DNA from: Pseudocercospora fijiensis CIRAD86
Lineage: Eukaryota; Ascomycota; Dothideomycetes; Mycosphaerellales; Mycosphaerellaceae
Reading direction: 5' to 3'
Length of the DNA stretch: 64,000 nt
NCBI RefSeq assembly: GCF_000340215.1
Contig: NW_006921535.1
Location: 2,445,122 to 2,509,121, forward strand
The stretch's first letter is position 1. Each line of letters begins with the position of its first letter. Under the pieces are notes generated by a model, which saw only the letters and a program-made list of their open reading frames with translations, made no database searches and was not told where the DNA came from. The position numbers and the translations under genes are program-made. Of the stretch, positions 21,425-33,500 are shown piece after piece.

Positions 21425-24106
21425 TCACATCGGCCCATGCCTCGCACTAATCCTCTGCCTGCCTCGAACAATCCCATCGTCATCACTCCGACTAGCCAGT
21501 CGACTCGCCACCCTACTCGACTGACTAGCAACATTCTCCCCACCTTGCGGTACCACCACCACAACCATCCAAAGCCCAACATTCCCCGTGTGGTGCATCA
21601 ACGGCGTGCAGTGAATCCATCGAATAGTACTCTCCCCACTCTCTCCATCCTCACTTAAACTCCTCAACCACCTCACCTTCGCAGTCACCACCTTGGCATC
21701 CTGAAGCGCCGCGTGGAGGTCCTGTCGCATTCTTGTGCCCCCGATACGATGTAGGAATTGCGATTGCAACACCCCGGGCACGCGAAGGGTTGGGGAAGCG
21801 AACAGCACTCGTAGAGAGGGATAGGGCCGGACGAGGAGGTACTGTAGAAGTCGTTAGCATATCTCATGCCAAAACCCCACCACACGTGACCAAACTGACG
21901 TATTTATAAACGCCCCTCAAATTCAGTTCCGTCAAAGGCAGTTCCGCAGGAATCGTACTCTCGTCCTCTTTCTCTTCTACTACTTGTTCCTCACGTTCCA
22001 AATCCTCATCCGCGAGCAAAACTCTTCCAGGCCCCATAGCTTTCGACGGCGACGTCTCGGCTTGAAGCTTATGGTCAGCGCGTCTTTGAAGCACGCCCCC
22101 GAATTTGGAGATTGTGTTGAGTTCTCTGCCATTCAACATTTCCGATAGAGGTTTGATTGGATCTGCCGAGTCGGAGCGCGCTGGACCGCTTTCTTCTTCT
22201 TTTTGACGCTGCCGTTCAACGAGGCGAGTCAGGCTGTCGAGACCGCTGCAATTTTTGAGGAGGCCGGAGACGTCGACTTGGGCGCCGAGGAAGTAGCGGA
22301 GTTTGCCACGGCTATAGATAGAGGTGTCAGTATAAGGCGGTGCGATTGAGAGGTAGCGATGCTTGCTCACCTATCAATCAAATGAGCATTCATGACCAGA
22401 CTGAGAAATGGACTACCATCCCTTCGATAATTCACGAAAATTTCAGAATGATCCTCGCCCTTCTCAATTGAGATTGCGAAACGACGACAGGAATCGATCG
22501 TTGTACCCGGCCCTTGCATGAAACGACAATTGCGCCCGAGGATGTAGTCCATTGGACATCCGGAGTGACGCGTGAAGGCTGGGGATGCTAGGATGATTGG
22601 ATTGTCTCGTCGTGTCGGGTCGGTGATGCAAAAGACTTCCGCGAGGCCTTGACTTGTTTCTCGGAGAGGCGCGGGCAGTGTGTTCATGATTCGACTCTGC
22701 ATGACTGCACCAACGATGCCAATGTAGGTGAGTGCGATGTACCAGTGTAGATCATCGCCGAGGAGTTCTTGGAAGGCATGAGTTGCGGCATGCTGGAGTT
22801 GCGCATTTGCCGCACTGCCGGGAGGCTGTGGGCAGCCCTCGTAGCCACCACCACTTGAAAGCGACTGAGCTAGAGAGTTGGCGTAGTTGAGCGCGCGAAT
22901 TGCTTTGCATGCGTCCCAATAGTAGACCAAGATCGGCAATCTCCACGGACGGTATCTACGCAAGAATGTTGAAAATTTTGAATGAAAGTCAGTGTCCTAG
23001 AGACTATCAGCGAAACCCAATGAAGCCGTACAATCTCCATACTTCAAGGAGGATGTGCAAGTGCTCTGCACTGTACAACTGCTGTGCTCGTTTCTCGAGT
23101 GAATACAACTCATTATCCCACTGCTCCTCGGTTCTTATATTTGGCTTGATGACGTTCCACGACTCCGGATCGTCTACGGTGTCGAGTTCCGTCTCGAGAA
23201 CATCGCTCCTGTCAGCGGAAGGAGTCTGCAGTTGTGCCAAGGCATGCTGTCCCAATGTCGTTGGCACACCTATGCTGTAAGATGCGACAGAACCCGGTGG
23301 AGAGAGCATTCTGGTCTGCGGCGGTCGAGGAAATTGGTCGAGAGAGTGCTCTTTGCCATTGGAATCGGCCGGGGTGGGAGGTCCTGACCTGCCGGTGTGA
23401 TGTGAAGTCGTGTGTAACTGTGGCTGATACGGCTTATGGTTGCCACTGCTGCTTTCACTCAGTCCTATGCTATGAGGATATACACTGTGAAAAGAGTTCA
23501 CGTACCCAGCGTGCCTAGAAATTGGACTCTCACTTGCTCTAGGCATGGCGAAGGGCACCAGGGGAGGTGCCGGGGGCGGATACACTTCGGACGGGACTGG
23601 TGACCGTGGACGTAGAAGTCTGTCGTCAAATCGGGACGAGCTCAGTGAGACGTCGTCGCGGCCAAGTTCATTCGCTGGTGGTTTTGGCGGAGGCTGGCCA
23701 TCGGTCTGCCTTCCTCCGCGTTGGTCCTTGGCTTTCACCTCTCTGTTGGCCATGCTAGATGTGCGGCCGGGAACGGGAATTGGCGTATATGGTGGCAGAG
23801 GCTTTGTTTCGACCAGACTCGAAAGGTTCAAAGATTCTTCAGACCCTTTGTTGATGTAGGGTATTGACCATGCTTGCTCAGAGGTCGCCGTTGATATGAC
23901 TTGCTGCTGCTCAATCTCGGTCAAAGCGCGGACGCAAAGCTAGAATTTGGCTTGCTTACTGGGAGCTGTGGTGAGCCTTTGCTTTCGTCAATGCTTCGTA
24001 GGGTGTCGGACAGAACGTCCTCCGATCGCGCGTGTCGAACCTGTTTCTTGCGAAAAGGTGCAAATGTAGGAAAGAGTCTGTGCGATGGCCTTGAAGTAGA
24101 CTCCAT
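21425..24106 (-). CDS. RGS-LOV photoreceptor-like protein
   Basis: Five exons: 23960-24106, 23043-23906, 22371-22996, 21900-22311 and 21425-21841. Introns 2-4 are well defined (46, 59, 58 nt); the first acceptor could shift by a few codons. Product: 821 residues. Residues 1-300 are disordered, Pro/Ser-rich. About 315-385 is helical with R-R-Y-R-P-W...L-V-Y-Y-W-D-A-C-K-A-I-R-A, the RGS-like pattern of fungal LOV proteins. About 455-560 is a LOV domain with G-R-N-C-R-F-M-Q-G-P, whose C494 is the expected flavin-adduct cysteine, plus F-V-N-Y-R-R-D-G-S-P-F. A C-terminal region resumes after a charged linker (R-W-I-H-C-T-P-L). The order matches RGS-LOV proteins such as Botrytis BcLOV4, blue-light sensors that bind anionic membrane lipids. 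A G-alpha regulatory role is inferred. Confidence 0.85.
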
Positions 24107-25199
24107 GTGGACGATGAAACAGAGGAGAGGGGTCTGACTGGGCGTGCTGAAGTAGGCGCGTTGTTTATATCGAACCTACATGAAGGACATGCTCCGAGAA
24201 CTTCATGGAATGACCTTCTGCCGAAATGGCACCATTTGAATTGGCTGGGCAGCGTTCTCCGAGGCGATTATCGAGAAGGAAGTGAGAATCGACCATTCTT
24301 TCCTTGACCTGCTCGAGAATGGCTAGTAGCTGTCCTATCAAGAGTCCTGACTCCCATCCTAGCATGGAAGGTCAGTGGCTCCGGGATTGATACAGCATGG
24401 GTGTAAGCCCGAGCCCAGACGTTTTTGACGCAGAGGGCCAGAGCTCGAAAAACGCCAGGTCGAAATTCGAATCGCTGATAATGATATTCTGGGGTTGTTC
24501 AGGGATCAAACAATTACCTTTGGACAGGCCCATTGAATCCAATTATGGACATCAGAATCCCCGTTCCCATGCTGCCTTTCCGGAAGGCGAGCAGTGTGAC
24601 TACTGCTGGCCAGACGTGCGTCGCAGCTCAGGCACGACGCGGAAAGCGTAAGTTAACAGCGTACACCGCCATGAGAGGATGAGTGTTCTCGACCGTAAAG
24701 TGCGCACTGTGTCTTTTGCCGCCCGCGGTGACGGACCAGGTCGCTCGGCTCGGCTCGGGTCGAGAGAACTTCGCTTGAAGTTGATGATATGACAGCTGCA
24801 GGTCCAGGCACAGCTGCAGGTACAGGTACAGGTGCAGAGTCTCTGCACCTCGGACGGTCGGAGTGCTGTGCAGACCGCGCAGAATGAGCATTGCTATTCG
24901 CTGCAACCCTTGAAATCCAGGATCATCGGGCGACCAGAGACGCTGTACAGGCCCTTCGTGGTCTCAACTCCGTACCCAGCAGGCGTTCGCTTGTGAAGTA
25001 TGAAACGACAGCCAAAGGCTATTGGCATTCTCCACAAGTAGAATGGATCATTAATGACGTCCTGGGAATGTATGATATGTCATTTATGACATCTCCTTTG
25101 AGACATCTCCTTTGTGACATCTCGTTTACGGTTTATAATACAAGTAATGCATGCACACAGACCTCTCGTAACCTGTGCACGGCCTGTGCGTAACACTTA
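24107..25199. other. Intergenic region upstream of the RGS-LOV gene
   Basis: Contains the RGS-LOV promoter. A GCTGCAGGTACAGGTACAGG-like imperfect repeat occurs near 24790-24840. No supported gene. Confidence 0.4.
25088..25129. repeat. Three-copy 14-bp tandem repeat
   Basis: The unit GACATCTCCTTTGA occurs at 25088-25101, 25102-25115 and 25116-25129 with small changes, just outside the TpA-rich island. Confidence 0.8.
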
Positions 25200-25860
25200 G
25201 TCCGTGCGTAGGATCTCTAGGGATGGTTTTTAGTTTGCGGGAAACCTGATTAGGCTTGGCTTTACTGTTCGTTATTTGATAGATCTATTCCTAGATCCTG
25301 TGTATAAGAAGAAAATTAGGTTTCTAAATCCTTATTAGACTCTATAAAGTATCTACTATTACTAGTATTACTACAGGTCTAGGGCCAGATTTTCAAATAA
25401 ACTCAAAACTCAGCTATAGCTAATAGATCGATTAAATTTTATAAAACTTTTAAGCTAGAGTCTTCTAAAGTACAGCATTACAGTTATAAAATAGATATAT
25501 TCTATACTATTTTACCTAGTAGTAGTTATACTATAACGGGGAGAATAGATAGTAATATTAACTCTAGCTATCTAAATAGATAATAAAGAATAATAACAAA
25601 GCTATTTATATAATAAAATAACAATATATTCTATATTCTAACTAGTATAGTAGAGAATATACAATAGACTTAAAACCTAATAACTAGAAACAGACGGTAT
25701 ATATACATATATATTTTATATCCTACATAAGCTATACTAGGTACGACTAACTAAAAGCGCAATACAAATAATATACAAATTACACAATCATACGTCGCTC
25801 GTCGCAAAGCGCGTACGATTTAACACAAATCGCACACTCACACTGCCCAAGCCTAATAAG
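25200..25860. mobile_element. Small RIP-like AT-rich island (transposon relic)
   Basis: About 660 bp with the same TpA-saturated texture as the element at 1-7190, bounded on both sides by normal composition. No coding remnants, terminal repeats or target duplication could be identified. RIP of a short repeat copy, such as a solo LTR or miniature element, is the simplest reading. It could also be an unrelated AT-rich block. Confidence 0.5.
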
Positions 25861-26316
25861 CAACGTGACTTCAAGTTGACCGCCAACCAAGGGTCGGTAG
25901 TGTTCAGGTGAAACCAAAACAGGAGGTAGCAGACATGCTCTATAGCGTCCTCGCGCTAGGGATGTGGGTTTACAGCCTCCTGAGTCTTGAGGTCCGGACT
26001 ATGTACACTGTATAATACACTGGTGTATACCAGTGTATACACATCGGCTATGCCCGAATACTAGGATATGTCTTGCGTGGGGGCCGTTGGTAGGCTTGCA
26101 GGGAACTCGAGCGCCGCGTGAGTCTATAGCCATCAGGCTGGATAAGACACCGGAATGCCAATAAATGTAGAATCAGTTGTTGACAAGGACCACGGCTTTG
26201 AACAACCTCTGCTCTTCAAAATTGCGCTGAAGATGTATGCACGGTCAGATACTTGTGCCAAAGCAACCAGACTTAGAATTCTGCTCCGCACGCTTGTGAT
26301 GATTGTGTTTGTTGGT
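25861..26316. other. Intergenic region
   Basis: No gene supported. A small palindrome, GTGTATACCAGTGTATACAC-like, lies near 26022-26042. Confidence 0.4.
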
Positions 26317-26634
26317 TCAGCCGGAGCTGACTGGTGGAATGATAGCCACTTCGTCGCCTTCTTCAATCACAAGGCCCTGCTCGCCTTTCGCGGCCTCCTC
26401 TTCCGGGTCCACGTACTCCAAATTCACGGTCACCGCACTTGTCGATAAAACCTTTTGTTTGATACCAGGATATCTCTTGTCTACTTCATCATGCAGCTTG
26501 CTCAGATGCAAGGGCGCGGGAAGGAAATCGAGCTCTTTCTGTGTGTGCGATGTGGCGGCCGCGAAGTACAGCAGCGTAAAGTGGCCCGCCGGCGCTTTGG
26601 GACTACTCATGTCTATGGTCACTGCTATGGACAT
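26317..26634 (-). CDS. Molybdopterin synthase small subunit (MOCS2A / CnxG / MoaD-like)
   Basis: A 105-residue single-exon frame. The upstream extension begins at TTG; the first ATG is 26634 and a second in-frame ATG at 26610 would give 97 residues, nearer the family norm. The ubiquitin-like fold pattern is visible: an F-T-L-L-Y-F-A-A-A-T strand, a helix L-S-K-L-H-D-E-V-D-K-R-Y-P-G, an A-V-T-V-N-L-E-Y-V strand, then E-G-D-E-V-A-I-I-P-P-V-S. In MoaD-type proteins the C-terminal glycine is thiocarboxylated by the MoeB/Uba4-type activator and donates sulfur to precursor Z. Here the tail reads Ser-Ser-Gly rather than the usual Gly-Gly. Role: cofactor synthesis for nitrate reductase and other molybdoenzymes, in the cytosol. 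Confidence 0.8.
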   Translation of the reverse strand: MSIAVTIDMSSPKAPAGHFTLLYFAAATSHTQKELDFLPAPLHLSKLHDEVDKRYPGIKQKVLSTSAVTVNLEYVDPEEEAAKGEQGLVIEEGDEVAIIPPVSSG

Positions 26635-27079
26635 GTCAGCCAATGCAAATGTTCTGCAATCAAGATTCTAGTCGATCATGGTTGTGCAGGCTCAGGGTTG
26701 TTTTGGGTGATCTCCAGTATCTCCCGTCTTGAAGACGAGTCAGGTAATACATGCTTTTAGAACATCATGTGAAGCTGAGAGGGAGGGACCGGACTGGACT
26801 GTCAACATACCTTTCTGTCTGTCTTGTCAGTAGTGTAATAAGGTCGAAGTGACTTCACGGCAGCAAAGGAGCGAAGGCTGGGTCGTGCGTTGCCAAGCCA
26901 ATGCTGCACGTGCACCTCCATCATCGTGGTATCTGGCATCTGCCTGTGACTCTGCCTGTATGCGACGGCGATTTGGCTTCATTCACTTATGGACGGAATC
27001 TAAGGGAATACCTGTATATTCCTCACCAGACACCTCGCACTCATTTGACCCACGACCTGCCTTTCCTTGCACCGCAAAA
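26635..27079. other. Intergenic region between divergent genes
   Basis: Upstream of both the minus-strand MoaD-like gene and the plus-strand hypothetical gene. An in-frame upstream extension of the latter exists but begins at GTG. Confidence 0.4.
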
Positions 27080-27640
27080 ATGTCGCCAGTCACACCCAAT
27101 CCGCGCACCTGGACGCTACGCTGCAAGAACGGCCGTAGCACGATTCTTATAGAAGTCGATCCATTGCAGAAGATGCAAGGCGTGCGTGCTGAGCTACTCC
27201 ACGCGATTCAAGAGACCAATCCGTCTGGCAGATTCAATGGCCAAGATATTCCCAAGAACCCAGACCTCATCAAATTTGGCAGAGCCATCGATCGCAACAA
27301 CATCAGCCTCGGCTTTGTCTCTATCGACAGCGAGACTGCGGAATCAGGTGCAGAAACGAGTGGCAAGGGCAAGGGAAAGGGAAAGAGCGCTGTCGGCACT
27401 CCGGCTTCAGTCAGCAAAGGCAAGGCTTCTCTAGGTGCCATTGCCGATTGCCCACAAGGCGCAGGCTTCAAAGACCGGGACGTCGTCGCGTTCAAGTTCG
27501 TGGCTGATCACACTGCGCCTGAGGCTGGTGACGCCGTTGTAGACATTGTGGAGCAATGGGATGTTGATGTACCGACAATTGAAGAGATGTATGGCGAGGA
27601 TGAGGTTCAGGAAGAGGGCATAGACATGGAAGAGGGTTGA
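27080..27640 (+). CDS. Hypothetical fungal protein, possible ubiquitin-like N-terminus
   Basis: A 186-residue frame from ATG 27080 in good context (GCAAAAATGTC). I do not recognise the family with certainty. Residues 10-75 have the rhythm of a small alpha/beta fold (T-W-T-L-R-C-K, T-I-L-I-E-V-D, Q-G-V-R-A-E-L-L-H-A-I, L-G-F-V-S-I). A Gly/Lys-rich linker around 95-105 with repeated G-K motifs follows, then a segment with G-F-K-D-R-D-V-V-A-F-K-F and a strongly acidic tail. The organisation suggests a nuclear or chromatin-associated adaptor, but that is a guess. A frame of 101 codons 55 bp downstream shows no similar quality. Confidence 0.65.
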   Translation: MSPVTPNPRTWTLRCKNGRSTILIEVDPLQKMQGVRAELLHAIQETNPSGRFNGQDIPKNPDLIKFGRAIDRNNISLGFVSIDSETAESGAETSGKGKGKGKSAVGTPASVSKGKASLGAIADCPQGAGFKDRDVVAFKFVADHTAPEAGDAVVDIVEQWDVDVPTIEEMYGEDEVQEEGIDMEEG

Positions 27641-29650
27641 GCGGTGGACGCGATACAGCAGCGATAACAGTCCAGTCTCTCCAGGCCGGTCCGCGATGAC
27701 TAGCACTCTGATACACCAGACATGCGGCTACGACTGTTCAAACCACCCGCCTTTCAGCATTCCGTACGATAGCACCAACTTCCGGCCGCGGGTCAACCCT
27801 GCGGATGCCACCGACTGTGTCATGAATGACATGCCGGCAACATGCATCGCGCTTCGCCAGAAATGGGCATTCTGGATCTCGCTAAAGAGGAGTTTCCAAG
27901 GCACTGGCACGTTTTCAGGACGGGAAGCAGGACTTGCCGCTGTCAGAGCCGCAACGTGGTTTTTGACGACACTTCAAATCCGAGAAGACGTAAAGAAGTG
28001 ATGGCAAGACAACTCACACTCACCGCGATCGAATGCTATCGAATACAAATGCATCCACTAGCTTCACTTGTACGATGTGGAGGCCTATTAGTTTGCTACG
28101 CCTTGTTTGCTCCTTCCATCATATGACTGGACCATTTGACGAGAATCGCCAAGCTAGATCGTATCTGATATCGCGACAATGCTCGCTCCGCAAGACTTGA
28201 GACACCCCGGTCATCGTCCGAAGGCCGAGGAGTGCGATCTTAATGCTTTACCCGACAGCTAGCCGCTCTGGGTCTCAAGACGAACAAGACGACGAGATCG
28301 CCCTGTCATTTTCGACAGCAGCAGGGCGTTAAGTCTAGGCACTGTAGCATTGGTGGACAGCCTTTCCCGACACTCTCTGGGTTCACATTGTCAATGCAAT
28401 CAGAGCAGAGATGCAGTGCTCGATGTAGCTGTTGGCCAATGTCTGCTGCAGCATCCTGCACTGCCCACTGGCTACCGACATCGTTTCTCCCGCCCGCCTG
28501 GTCAGCTTTCCGTTGACGTGTCGCCATCGCACCGACAAATGGTCTCTTCCACCTTCTTGCCCTGAGCCGCTGCTACGGCCTGCAATCGCTCACGAGCGCA
28601 CAATCGGGAAGCGGCACCCGGACATGGTTCAGACGGTCAGTAGCGCTTTTCACTGTCACATATCACTTGCTCCTTTGGTCTGTGATAGACCCGTTACGCT
28701 CAGTATACGATATCTGAAACTGACGCGCGACTGCAACGAAGTTCCTGTCCATAGCTCCCCAAGCTTTCATTCTTGGGTCTTCCGGACGCTATCGAAAGGC
28801 TGCATGATATAGTTCACGCTCACAACGAATAGTCAATGCCACCCTTTTCCTAGCTTAGCAGAATAGCTGACTGTGAAATTCGGACGACTTCAGTGCACAG
28901 AACCTGGCGACGTTTCCCAGCATGGTGATAGTCAAGCTACTGGCCTTATAATGCCCAACAGGCATCAGCTGTTGCACTTGCAACGCGACAAGCCGAGGCG
29001 CAGCTGTCAATGCGTAATTCCGTCTTCATGACCTGGTTGGACCCGCTGCATGAGGTTCCTCAGCACGTTGTGTCACCCTTCTTCACGACTTCGATCATCA
29101 ACCACATGCCCGCTCTGATTCAGAAGCACAATGGGAAGGTCCATGCACCACAGATGCCGAGACCCAGTGAGCCTTGCACAGATGCGCAGCTGAGAAGAGC
29201 GTAATGGTAGAGCTCAATACTGCTGCCCATAGCCACATCTCATGGATCTAGAAGCACGGATTGCACAGCTGAGCGATGGAGAAAAGCTCACCTACTAAAT
29301 CTGGAATAAAGCATTGCATGACATTTCTCGAGCTCGAAGAACGGTGCTCTCTGACTCCAAAGGCAAGACAAAAGCCATCTCGTACCACCAAACACGCGAT
29401 TTTGTGTGTTCGCTTTGCAAACACTTGCCTCACAATAAAGCGAAATGGCAGGCAGATCCAATGCTCCCCAGACATGCATCCCCTCTGACTCTTTCATCCA
29501 CGCGCTTTCCTTTGTGACATACTTGCTTGCTCCATCATTGCTATCCCAATATATTAAACCAAGCAATGTACTACCCGAGCAGCGCTACCACCAGCTGGAG
29601 AACCGAACAAGCCTACAGATCTCCAACCACAACCGCACACGTTTCAGAGC
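27641..29650. other. Gene-poor 2-kb intergenic stretch
   Basis: Normal GC content, no RIP texture, no recognisable motifs. ATG-started frames such as 27696-28001 (plus) and 28306-28527 (minus) exist but have no family features. Confidence 0.4.
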
Positions 29651-30040
29651 ATGCCCCTAACAACAATCCACTACACATGTCCCCATACCCGCCAAATTCA
29701 AGGCCGAGAATGTTCCTGTTTCTACAATCAAATGCTGAAAATCAATGATCCTCGTCACTTCAATTCCCCTTGGCTTCCCTTCGATCGTTTGCGCGGTTGT
29801 CGACACGATCGGACAATTTATCGACCCTATGCGTGTTCGGAGTGTAGAGAGCGGAGGGAGAGGGAGTTGGAGAGGTTGTATTTCTTGGAGAGGTTTGGCG
29901 GCGGGAGGAGAGGAAGTATGGGCAGACGGAGACATGGTGAGGGGTTTGGTGGAGGAGGAGGAGGTGGTGGGATCTGGGTTGATCGATGGAGGAATGGACC
30001 TTGGTGGTATCCTAGGGATGGGAGGGAGAGGAGGTGGTGA
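29651..30040 (+). CDS. Hypothetical small Cys/His- and Gly-rich protein
   Basis: A 129-residue frame from ATG 29651. The first half has paired cysteines (Y-T-C-P-H, R-E-C-S-C-F, G-C-R-H-D-R, Y-A-C-S-E-C-R) resembling small zinc-binding fungal proteins that start with an M-x-x-x-x-x-x-Y-x-C-x-H pattern. The second half is an Arg/Glu-rich helix and a Gly/Trp/Arg-rich tail. Competing frames overlap on both strands in this G-rich DNA, so support is moderate. No function proposed. Confidence 0.4.
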   Translation: MPLTTIHYTCPHTRQIQGRECSCFYNQMLKINDPRHFNSPWLPFDRLRGCRHDRTIYRPYACSECRERRERELERLYFLERFGGGRRGSMGRRRHGEGFGGGGGGGGIWVDRWRNGPWWYPRDGRERRW

Positions 30041-30583
30041 TTGGTGGTGGCAGAGAGTGAGGAACTCGATGATGCATGCATGCATGACTGAATCTTCAAG
30101 TCGTCGTCGTATGGATCTGGTAGCCACTGCGAAAAGCAAAATGAGGTGCACGGCTCTCTGTGGTTCGAAGACAGGGCTTGTGTGAGGTGTGCAGAACAGC
30201 TACGCCATGACGAAAGGCAAAAGAACACGGCCATTGAAATAGCGTTGGTATGATGAGGTTGGTCAGTTGATTTGCATGTACATATACCGCGATGACGGCT
30301 TCGAAGTGCCAATGGGCGTTGTTCAGCTGGTAGTTCTGCGACACAACATATTGTGTGAGTGTTTTCCGATTTATCTCGAGAACCATGATAAAAGTAAAGA
30401 CAACCACGCAGCTACTCATAGCTTTCCATATAATGATACAAAAGTTCTAGGTGACTTCGGTCCCAGGGTATCCAACCTCATGAGTCTCTCTCTTTGCCCC
30501 CCAGGTCAATGTGTAATGATACAGTATCTCCTTCCACGCTGATGCAATCGTCGTTCGAACAAACCAGAAACAAAGAGAAATTA
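30041..30583. other. Intergenic region
   Basis: 3' flank of the HECT ligase gene. Longer frames here continue the G-rich shadow frames of the preceding hypothetical gene. Confidence 0.35.
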
Positions 30584-33500
30584 TTACTTCAGTCCAAAGC
30601 CTTCACTCTCATAAACAGCTCTCCAGAGCTTCTCCTCAAGCTGCTCACGATAATCATACCGCCAGAGTACCAACATGTTGAAACAAGTTCTCGCAACTGG
30701 AAATCTGCTTCTTTCGTCCAGGCCACCACCGCCCCATCCATCGCCGCCAGCTTGGATTCTCAAAATTAGACTTGTTGCGCCAACGGCAGGGATGCGATCA
30801 GTGCCGGTGATGAAGGTTAGTAGCTTCCTTTGCTTCTCAGGAGAGGCTTCGGCGAAAAGCTCCCAAAACCAAGTGATGACAGGTACAGATTCCGCAGGCT
30901 TTTGAATGGCCTGGTGAGGAGGCTGGAAATGGCGCCAATTCTCGTATTGCGCAACAGCTCGGAGAGAGTCTACGTCCAGACTTTCGTCAGAGCCGCGGAT
31001 GAGCAGTTCGATTTCTTCGGCTCGAAACAGCGACAATGCGTTGCCCTGGCAGACTTGAAAGAAACCGCGCTTGAAAGGCTCGAATTGTCGCACCACTGCA
31101 GTGTCGAGCATGTATCGCACGTACGCATCGACGAATTCGTGCCGGTTCGCGTTTGTGACTGGTATATTGGTGCCGTTCGCTTTCAGAGGTACATCGGTGG
31201 TGACACCATATCGCTCAACCGAAGCAACAAAGTCGCGACAGTATGTTGCTTCCACATCGCCATCGAAGTCGAGCAGCTTTTGCAGACCGGCTGCCAGCGA
31301 AGGACGAAACTCTGCAAGATCGTTGAGCGTATATGTCATCTGACCTTTGGTGCCTGTTAAAGATGATACATTGGTGTTGGCAGCAGACGTGACGGACGAC
31401 GGGGCAGCAGCGAGCAGTTTTCGGAAGGCAAATGGAGGCAGCGCGACATCCAAGATCGTGCTGTTGTAGATTGCCAGACCGAGGAGGGCACCGACGAGGA
31501 AGTATTGGTCCGAAGTCTCGAAAGAGTTTGGATTGAAGTAGCAGGTGTTCGATTCATCGTCGTACACGAACATGCCATGGTTTGGATCGAAAATGTCGCG
31601 CACGAGCATGAGGAACCACTCTTTCCTCGGCCCGCCAGCATCGACACCCTCCTCGTCGGTGAAATGCACACGCAGCCCTTTCTTCAACTCCTCCTGTCCT
31701 GACCCGACAGCTTCACTGATCTGGCGAAGACTGTCATCAACCATACATTCACGGCGGACACGGAGGTGAAAGTGGCCATCGATCGTTCGATTGTGGAGAA
31801 CCTGGTCAAAATACGCCTCGCGGGCTTTGACTTCCATTTGTCGTCTTGCGTCGTGCTCCAGAATCTTGATCTTGGTGCCTATGGAGATGAAAATAGGATA
31901 CTTGCAGAAAGCGAACTTCTCTCGTCGAGTTTCCCAAACCCGAAAGTCCGCGATCATATCGTGGTAGTCCAGTAGAGTGTTGTAGAAACTCGAAGTGTGC
32001 AAGAGTTGGCCGCTTCTCCTGGCCTTGGCAAAAGGTGAGACACTGCTACCAGCTACAAGTGAGTCGACTCGAGTCTCGTCGGTTTGACGACGCTTTCCCT
32101 GCCAGATGTTGTTGGCAGTGAACAACATCGACATGACGCTGGCCGCGACCTTGGTCTGCCAGTCGTCCGTCCATTCAGGCTCTCCGCTCGTGTCATCTTT
32201 GCTTTTCTTGACCGATCCGCTCAAGCCCATGGCAGCGTGCAGTTGAGCAGAGGTGTTCATTGCACCACCTGTGAGATCCGGAATCAAGCCGCCGTCAACG
32301 ACAGCACTCATTCTACGAGGCTTACCGTTTCGGCGGTCGATACGATGAGTGACGAAGCTGGCAACAAGATCGACAGTCTTCACAAAGTGATCTTCATCGT
32401 ATCGCGAGAACCAGCCCGCAAGATACCAGTGACAGTTTTCTGGAGTGCCGGAAAGGAGACCAAATATTCGCTTTAGAAGGCCATTGTGCTGACTTCCAAC
32501 ATGGCCAGGTGACTTCCCGGTTGTAGGTTTAGGGCTGGCCTGCACGCTCCCATTTTGCTGTCCCGCGGTAAATTGCCCGGGAATTGTGTTCCTGCCGGAT
32601 TTCGTCCTTTTCGGTTTCGTCGATGGGTACAAAGATGGGTTCATGAGTATGATCAGAAGCCATCGCAAGTCATCTGGTTCCTTCAATGGTCTGGTGGGTC
32701 GTTTCAATAGATTCTCAGTAATCTTCAGTAGCGCCCGGATGGCGTGCTCTCTAGCTTCAGCAATATCGTCGTCAATCATGTCAGCATTGGCATCACCTAG
32801 GATGTCATCTTTGACAAAGCCAGCTTCGTCAGGTTTCATTGACTCAATCTTCGACGTCCAGTCTTCTCCGGCGCTGTGAATTAGCTCATACCAGGAGTTC
32901 ACTTCGCGCCAATTGATGTTTGGGGATTTTGATGCGACCGCACGCCGTGGCCCTTCGCCGACCTTTTTGCGACGAATAGCTTTGTCAGGCCGATCCAATT
33001 TGCCAGTCCACCAGGTCCCGTTCTCAACGATGTCACCAAGCAGAAGGGTCTTTGCATCCAACTCAGATAGGCCATCCACAGGACTCGGCTTCACGTCCGC
33101 AGCGGGTTCAGGTGGAGGCGTCGCAATGTCGCCAGCACTACGCGCTCGCACCTTCATGGCAGGCCTCACTGTGCTGAATGACGAGTTCAGACACTGAAAG
33201 TTGCCATAATTTGCAGACATGTAGTCTTCGAGTGGCCTGAAGATGGTCTTAACACGGTCGTAGCGACGGCGCTGTTCGGTCTCTTCCGCAGTAGCTCTTG
33301 GAGTTGCCAGATGCCGAGGCGAAATATGTGCATTCGATCGCAGACCACCACTGGGAGGAGGTAGCATGTTGTTCGAAGGCCGTCTGTTGGGGAAGCTCAT
33401 TGGCGGAGGAGGAGGTTTGCGTGATGGCCTGGCGGGTATCGGCACTGGCTTTCGAGAGACAGAAGGTGGAGGGATAGGCTCATCTCCTGCTAAGGTGCCA

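Noticed and set aside
26022..26042. Palindromic GTGTATAC repeat
   Set aside because: Short, isolated and with no neighbouring gene context to suggest an operator.
26849..27079. Upstream extension of the 186-residue hypothetical protein
   Set aside because: Starts at GTG; the ATG at 27080 has a good context.
27696..28001. 101-codon plus-strand ATG frame after the hypothetical gene
   Set aside because: Lies 55 bp after a stop codon, with no motifs; probably 3' untranslated.
29745..30185. Second plus-strand frame overlapping the Cys-rich hypothetical gene
   Set aside because: G-rich repetitive composition keeps several frames open; this one has no cysteine pattern.
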